The notes below the pieces were generated by a model, which searched no databases, was not told where the DNA came from, and saw only the letters and a program-made list of their open reading frames with translations. Position numbers and translations under genes: made by a program. A stretch of 23,926 bases of DNA, from the NCBI GenBank assembly GCA_009746045.1, contig RPFO01001503.1, positions 1 through 23,926 of the forward strand, read 5' to 3'. Shown in pieces: positions 19,094 to 23,926 of this stretch (position 1 is its first letter; the number at the start of each line of letters is the position of its first letter). This DNA is from Mesostigma viride (Eukaryota > Streptophyta > Mesostigmatophyceae > Mesostigmatales > Mesostigmataceae).

Positions 19094-19845
19094 GTAGGTG
19101 CCAGCTTCGGATCACCCCAGTGGTAAAAGCTGGTGGGCCCTTGCCCACGGCCACCTTATCTTTCAATACGGCAAGAACTGTTTCTCTTGCACAGCCATCT
19201 TGTCGCACACCAGCCTTGGTTGCAGGCTTTCTTCTGGCATACTGTATTGGGACCTTGAGCAATCTCGGCCGTTCAAAGCCATTCCCAGATTTTTGTTTCC
19301 ATTGACCTGTTGCCGCTGGTAACAGCGGTCACAACGGCAATATCTATGAAGGGCTCATTGTCATCAGAGATTAGATCTGACAAAGGAAACAGGAGCAACA
19401 GACTGTACCCCCCTAGCTGTACACCCCTAGGTTCATCATGGCAAAATTTATCAGCCTTTCATTTGACATTGCATAATGTTCCCAAAAAGGTAAAAAAGAC
19501 AGTCACGGTCTCTATTATGATTGGTCCTAGTATTATGATTATCCCTTTCTAGAAAAAAAATGTTTGATCGCCACACATTCTTTGAACAGATTTTTGCGGT
19601 CACCTTCCATGTTCCAGCGTAGCAGTTTAGAATTTGAAGCGAGACAGAGCAGCATTCAGAATGCGAGACAAATAAAACATAGTGGCGGCATTGTTCTGCC
19701 ACCTGTTCATGTGTAAATGTGGGATCCGCCACACTGCACAAGCCGAAGTGACTCAGACTTGTTGATGCCACCCTCTTTGTGGTTTGTGCGATTGTTTCTG
19801 GATCCTGCGTGGCCACATCTTTTTTCCGACATGGGTAAGAGTTTG

Positions 19846-19905
19846 TGAGCGGGTGGGGTGGGTGGGTAGGGTGGGGTGGGGGGTGGGGTGGGGTGCGCAT
19901 GTTTG
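19846..19905 (+). repeat. GGGTG-rich low-complexity tract
   Basis: Irregular GTGGG and GGGTG repeats lead into the hexamer array. The tract could form G-quadruplexes on the coding strand. Confidence 0.7.
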
Positions 19906-19917
19906 TGCGCCTGGAAG

Positions 19918-20190
19918 TGGGCGTGGGCGTGGGCGTTTGCGTGGGCGTGGGCGTGGGCGTGGGCGTGGGCGTGGGCGTGGGCGTGGGAGTGGGAGTGGGA
20001 GTGGGAGTGGGAGTGGGAGTGGGAGTGGGAGTGGGAGTGGGAGTGGGAGTGGGAGTGGGAGTGGGAGTGGGAGTGGGAGTGGGAGTGGGAGTGGGAGTGG
20101 GAGTGGGAGTGGGAGTGGGAGTGGGAGTGGGAGTGGGAGTGGGAGTGGGAGTGGGAGTGGGAGTGGGAGTGGGAGTGGGAGTGGGCGTGT
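19918..20190 (+). repeat. Hexanucleotide array: (GGGCGT)n then about 33 (GGGAGT) units
   Basis: GGGCGT units to about 19986 (with one GTTTGC interruption) are followed by an essentially pure GGGAGT array to about 20184 and one final GGGCGT. The array makes all frames stop-free and gives artefactual Gly-Val, Trp-Glu, Gly-Ser and Pro-Thr peptides. It lies in a gene B intron about 120 bp before an ankyrin exon. Confidence 0.95.
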
Positions 20191-20191
20191 G

Positions 20192-20223
<32 letters not shown>

Positions 20224-20270
20224 CGTGTGTGTGTGTGTGTGTGCGTGTGTGTGTGTGCGTGTGTGTGTGC
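20188..20270 (+). repeat. (GT)n microsatellite with GC interruptions
   Basis: Dinucleotide GT repeat broken by TTTG and several GCGT words, ending 35 bp before the acceptor of the next ankyrin exon. Confidence 0.95.
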
Positions 20271-20305
20271 ACTCCCGCTCTTACATGTGTGTTGGTTGCG
20301 TGCAG

Positions 20306-20404
20306 AATGGGCGCACCCCGCTGCATCTCGCTTCTGAGAACGGCAAACGTGACGTGGTCAAGCTACTAGTTGGCAGGGATGCCGACGTGAACATCAAGGA
20401 TAAG
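20306..20404 (+). CDS. Gene B: ankyrin-repeat exon 2
   Basis: Between TGCGTGCAG (to 20305) and GTCAGT (from 20405) lie 99 bp encoding 33 residues, NGRTPLHLASENGKRDVVKL then LVGRDADVNIKDK. This is a near-consensus ankyrin repeat (TPLHLA..NG..DVV.LL...ADVN..D). Phase is 0 at both ends. The consensus quality suggests a functional exon, and more repeats would be expected after the satellite intron, beyond the window. Confidence 0.9.
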
Positions 20405-20576
20405 GTCAGTTTGGGAGTCTCAGTCTTGTTCTTAGTGGCCAACAGAGACATGTCTTAGCCAAGCCCCGTCGCACGACTTGCGCTGAGTGTATTGTGCACT
20501 GAAAACCAAAGGCATATTTTCCTCCCAACTTGGGTGCTGCTACGATTACTATGATTACTATCAACACTTTGATGGC

Positions 20577-23500
20577 TTTAATTGTTGTGGTTGCTGTTGT
20601 TGCCGTGATCGCTGTGATCGCTGTGGTTGCGGTGGTTGCGGTGGTTGCTGTGGTTGCGGTGGTTGCGGTGGTTGCGGTGGTTGCGGTGGTTGCGGTGGTT
20701 GCAGTGGTTGCGGTGGTTGCGGTGGTTGCTGTGGTTGCGCTGGTCGCTGTGGTTGCTGTGGTTGCTGTGGTTGCTGCGGTCGCTGTGGTTGCTGTGGTTG
20801 CTGCGGTTGCTGTGGTTGCTGCATGTGGTTGCTGCATGTGGTTGCTGCATGTGGTTGCTGCAGTTGGTGGCTGTGGTTGCTGCAGTTGGTGGCTGTGGTG
20901 GCTGTGGTGGCTGTGGTTGCTGTGGTGGCTGTGGTGGCTGTGGTGGCTGGGGTGGCTGTGGTGGCTGTGGTGGCTGTGGTGGCTGTGGTGGCTGCGGTGG
21001 CTGCGGTGGCTGCGGTGGCTGTGGTTGCTGTGGTTGCTGTGGTTGCTGCGGTGGCTGCGGTGGCTGCGGTGGCTGCGGTGGCTGCGGTGGCTGCGGTGGC
21101 TGCGGTGGCTGCGGTGGCTGCGGTGGCTGCGGTGGCTGTGGTGGCTGTGGTGGCTGTGGTCCCTGTGGTCCCTGTGATTGCTGTGGTCCCTGTGGTTGCT
21201 GTGGTCGCTGTAGTCCCTGTGGTTGCTGTGGTTGCTGTGGTTGCTGTGGTTGCTGTGGTTGCTGTGGTTGCTGTGGTTGCTGTGGTTGCTGTGGTTGCTG
21301 TGGTTGCTGTGGTTGCTGTGGTTGCTGTGGTTGCTGTGGTTGCTGTGGTTGCTGTGGTTGCTGTGGTTGCTGTGGTTGCTGTGGTTGCTGTGGTTGCTGT
21401 GGTTGCTGTGGTTGCTGTGGTTGCTGTGGTTGCTGTGGTTGCTGTGGTTGCTGTGGTTGCTGTGGTTGCTGTGGTTGCTGTGGTTGCTGTGGTTGCTGTG
21501 GTTGCTGTGGTTGCTGTGGTTGCTGTGGTTGCTGTGGTTGCTGTGGTTGCGGTGGTTGCTGTGGTTGCGGTGGTTGCGGTGGTTGCGGTGGTTGCGGTGG
21601 TTGCGGTGGTTGTTGTGGTCGCTTTGGTTGCTGTGGTTGCTGTGGTTGCTGTGGTCGCTGTGGTTGCCATGGTTGCGGTGGTTGCTGTGGTTGCCGTGGT
21701 TGCTGTGGTTGCTGTGGTTGCTGTGGTTGCTGTGGTTGCTGTGGTTGCTGTGGTTGCTGTGGTTGCTGTGGTTGCTGTGGTTGCTGTGGTTGCTGTGGTT
21801 GCTGTGGTTGCTGTGGTTGCTGTGGTTGCTGTGGTTGCTGTGGTTGCTGTGGTTGCTGTGGTTGCTGTGGTTGCTGTGGTTGCTGTGGTTGCTGTGGTTG
21901 CTGTGGTTGCTGTGGTTGCTGTGGTTGCTGTGGTTGCTGTGGTTGCTGTGGTTGCTGTGGTTGCTGTGGTTGCTGTGGTTGCTGTGGTTGCTGTGGTTGC
22001 TGTGGTTGCTGTGGTTGCTGTGGTTGCTGTGGTTGCTGTGGTTGCTGTGGTTGCTGTGGTTGCTGTGGTTGCTGTGGTTGCTGTGGTTGCTGTGGTTGCT
22101 GTGGTTGCTGTGGTTGCTGTGGTTGCTGTGGTTGCTGTGGTTGCTGTGGTTGCTGTGGTTGCTGTGGTTGCTGTGGTTGCTGTGGTTGCTGTGGTTGCTG
22201 TGGTTGCTGTGGTTGCTGTGGTTGCTGTGGTTGCTGTGGTTGCTGTGGTTGCTGTGGTTGCTGTGGTTGCTGTGGTTGCTGTGGTTGCTGTGGTTGCTGT
22301 GGTTGCTGTGGTTGCTGTGGTTGCTGTGGTTGCTGTGGTTGCTGTGGTTGCTGTGGTTGCTGTGGTTGCTGTGGTTGCTGTGGTTGCTGTGGTTGCTGTG
22401 GTTGCTGTGGTTGCTGTGGTTGCTGTGGTTGCTGTGGTTGCTGTGGTTGCTGTGGTTGCTGTGGTTGCTGTGGTTGCTGTGGTTGCTGTGGTTGCTGTGG
22501 TTGCTGTGGTTGCTGTGGTTGCTGTGGTTGCTGTGGTTGCTGTGGTTGCTGTGGTCCCTTTGGTTGCTGTGGTCCCTTTGGTTGCTGTGGTCGCTGTGGT
22601 TGCCATGGTTGCTGTGGTTGCTGTGGTTGCTGTGGTTGCTGTGGTTGCTGTGGTTGCCGTGGTTGCTGTGGTTGCCGTGGTTGCTGTGGTTGCTGTGGTT
22701 GCTGTGGTTGCTGTGGTTGCTGTGGTTGCTGTGGTTGCTGTGGTTGCTGTGGTTGCTGTGGTTGCTGTGGTTGCTGTGGTTGCTGTGGTTGCTGTGGTTG
22801 CTGTGGTTGCTGTGGTTGCTGTGGTTGCTGTGGTTGCTGTGGTTGCTGTGGTTGCTGTGGTTGCTGTGGTTGCTGTGGTTGCTGTGGTTGCTGTGGTTGC
22901 TGTGGTTGCTGTGGTTGCTGTGGTTGCTGTGGTTGCTGTGGTTGCTGTGGTTGCTGTGGTTGCTGTGGTTGCTGTGGTTGCTGTGGTTGCTGTGGTTGCT
23001 GTGGTTGCTGTGGTTGCTGTGGTTGCTGTGGTTGCTGTGGTTGCTGTGGTTGCTGTGGTCCCTTTGGTTGCTGTGGTCGCTGTGGTTGCTGTGGTCGCTG
23101 TGGTTGCCATGGTTGCTGTGGTTGCTGTGGTTGCTGTGGTTGCTGTGGTTGCCGTGGTTGCTGTGGTTGCTGTGGTTGCTGTGGTTGCTGTGGTTGCTGT
23201 GGTTGCTGTGGTTGCTGTGGTTGCTGTGGTTGCTGTGGTTGCTGTGGTTGCTGTGGTTGCTGTGGTTGCTGTGGTTGCTGTGGTTGCTGTGGTTGCTGTG
23301 GTTGCTGTGGTTGCTGTGGTTGCTGTGGTTGCTGTGGTTGCTGTGGTTGCTGTGGTTGCTGTGGTTGCTGTGGTTGCTGTGGTTGCTGTGGTTGCTGTGG
23401 TTGCTGTGGTTGCTGTGGTTGCTGTGGTTGCTGTGGTTGCTGTGGTTGCTGTGGTTGCTGTGGTTGCTGTGGTTGCTGTGGTTGCTGTGGTTGCTGTGGT

Positions 23501-23664
23501 TGCTGTGGTTGCTGTGGTTGCTGTGGTTGCTGTGGTTGCTGTGGTTGCTGTGGTTGCTGTGGTTGCTGTGGTTGCTGTGGTTGCTGTGGTTGCTGTGGTT
23601 GCTGTGGTTGCTGTGGTTGCTGTGGTTGCTGTGGTTGCTATGGTTGCTGTGGTTGCTGTGGTTA
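20577..23664 (+). repeat. 9-bp satellite, about 340 units of GGTTGCTGT
   Basis: The dominant unit is GGTTGCTGT. Blocks of variants are GGTTGCGGT (20630-20730), GGTGGCTGT (20880-20970) and GGTGGCTGC (about 20990-21140), followed by a very homogeneous region from 21216. CCATGG-containing marker units at 21667, 22603 and 23107 are 936 and 504 bp apart, both multiples of nine, and are accompanied by shared variants (GGTCCCTTT at the last two, GGTCGC, GCCGTGG). This indicates higher-order duplication. The plus strand is almost free of A. It follows the gene B donor at 20405, so it is most likely intronic. The thousand-residue ORFs across it are repeat artefacts. Confidence 0.97.
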
Positions 23665-23819
23665 GTAAGAACAGTAATCGCTGATCGCTGTGACTACTGT
23701 GATCAATGTGAGTGCTGGAAGTGCTATGATTTTTCGACTTCTGTAGATGTCTATAAGTTAACCTATAGCCAGTAAATGCTATGACAAAACATAGCATTTG
23801 CGCTTTCTTTCTAATGTCT
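23665..23819. other. Degenerate satellite edge and unique sequence
   Basis: Words such as ATCGCTGTGA and ACTGTGATCA near 23684-23705 look like decayed 9-bp units, mirroring the degenerate left edge at about 20580-20625. No exon is seen. Confidence 0.6.
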
Positions 23820-23926
23820 TTCTCCTCTCTCCTCCTCCTCCACTCCCCCCCACCCCCCCCCCCCACCCCCCCCCCCCCCCCCCCCCCCCTCCTCCCCCCC
23901 CCCCCCCCCCCCCCACCCTCCCCCCC
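23820..23926. repeat. C-rich homopolymer tract at the window end
   Basis: CTCCTCC sequence grades into long C runs with occasional A or T. The opposite strand is G-rich and could form quadruplexes. Length and interruptions are probably affected by sequencing error. Confidence 0.85.

Larger units (their letters stand above)
19094..20305 (+). other. Gene B intron between ankyrin exons 1 and 2
   Basis: Runs from GTAGGT to GGTTGCGTGCAG. The first 750 bp hold no recognisable exon; the last 450 bp are dominated by G-rich, hexamer and GT repeats listed separately. Confidence 0.65.

Noticed and set aside
19451-20326. Minus-strand (Pro-Thr)n ORF resembling a mucin or wall protein
   Set aside because: Shadow of the hexamer and GT repeats opposite gene B; no signal peptide or non-repeat domain recognised.
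19784-20458. ORF with (Gly-Ser)n running into an ankyrin repeat
   Set aside because: The ankyrin part is real but belongs to exon 20306-20404 with its own acceptor. The Gly-Ser part is the intronic hexamer array.
20487-23684. ORF of 1065 codons encoding (Val-Ala-Val)n
   Set aside because: The 9-bp unit contains no stop codon in any frame on either strand. The amino-acid pattern is the repeat translated, and the tract follows a splice donor.
20561-23866. Minus-strand ORF of 1101 codons, (Thr-Ala-Thr)n, antifreeze-like in appearance
   Set aside because: Artefact of the same satellite; no unique domain at either end.

Overview
The window is eukaryotic nuclear DNA. Coding sequence occurs as short exons with consensus splice sites (gtgagt, gtaggt and gtcagt donors; polypyrimidine-cag acceptors). 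It is set in repeat-rich DNA with a LINE ORF1 remnant, TTAA-type transposon ends and kilobase-scale satellites. No bacterial gene organisation is visible. The TIR-ankyrin architecture and DNA style suggest a protist or alga, but nothing in the window fixes the lineage. That placement is inference.

Layout. 1-884: frameshifted ORF1 remnant of an L1-like non-LTR retrotransposon. 885-1376: no gene. 1377-1927: two arrays of a 40-bp minisatellite held in one register. 1928-4416: no recognisable gene, one tRNA-like/SINE-like stretch. 4417-4975: element with 34-bp terminal inverted repeats and a G/C-tract core. 5131-5205: short tandem repeat. 5390-7115: non-autonomous TTAA element with hairpin ends. 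8794-9417: exon encoding a TIR domain (gene A). 10146-10861: element with 68-bp inverted repeats. About 11270-15335: a 1.4-kb unit present three times in tandem, each with a 117-bp linker exon; unit three is split by a second TTAA element (14369-14996). 16131-20404: gene B, with a TIR exon, a linker exon and two ankyrin-repeat exons, plus a degenerate ankyrin exon. 19918-20270: hexamer and GT repeats inside a gene B intron. 20577-23664: about 3.1 kb of a 9-bp satellite, probably intronic in gene B. 23820-23926: C-rich low-complexity end.

How the genes work together. Every supported exon of the TIR/ankyrin locus begins and ends in phase 0. TIR, linker and ankyrin modules can therefore be duplicated, skipped or joined without loss of frame. 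Gene B reads TIR, acidic/proline-rich linker, ankyrin, ankyrin, and continues beyond the window. Gene A has a TIR exon and up to three linker exons but no visible ankyrin exon before the second TIR exon. The locus may be two paralogues, or one gene with two TIR exons. Both TIR domains keep a glutamate at the position expected for the catalytic residue of NAD-cleaving TIR enzymes. A receptor-like or immune/cell-death signalling role is plausible but inferred. The very long ORFs over the satellites are artefacts of stop-free repeats.
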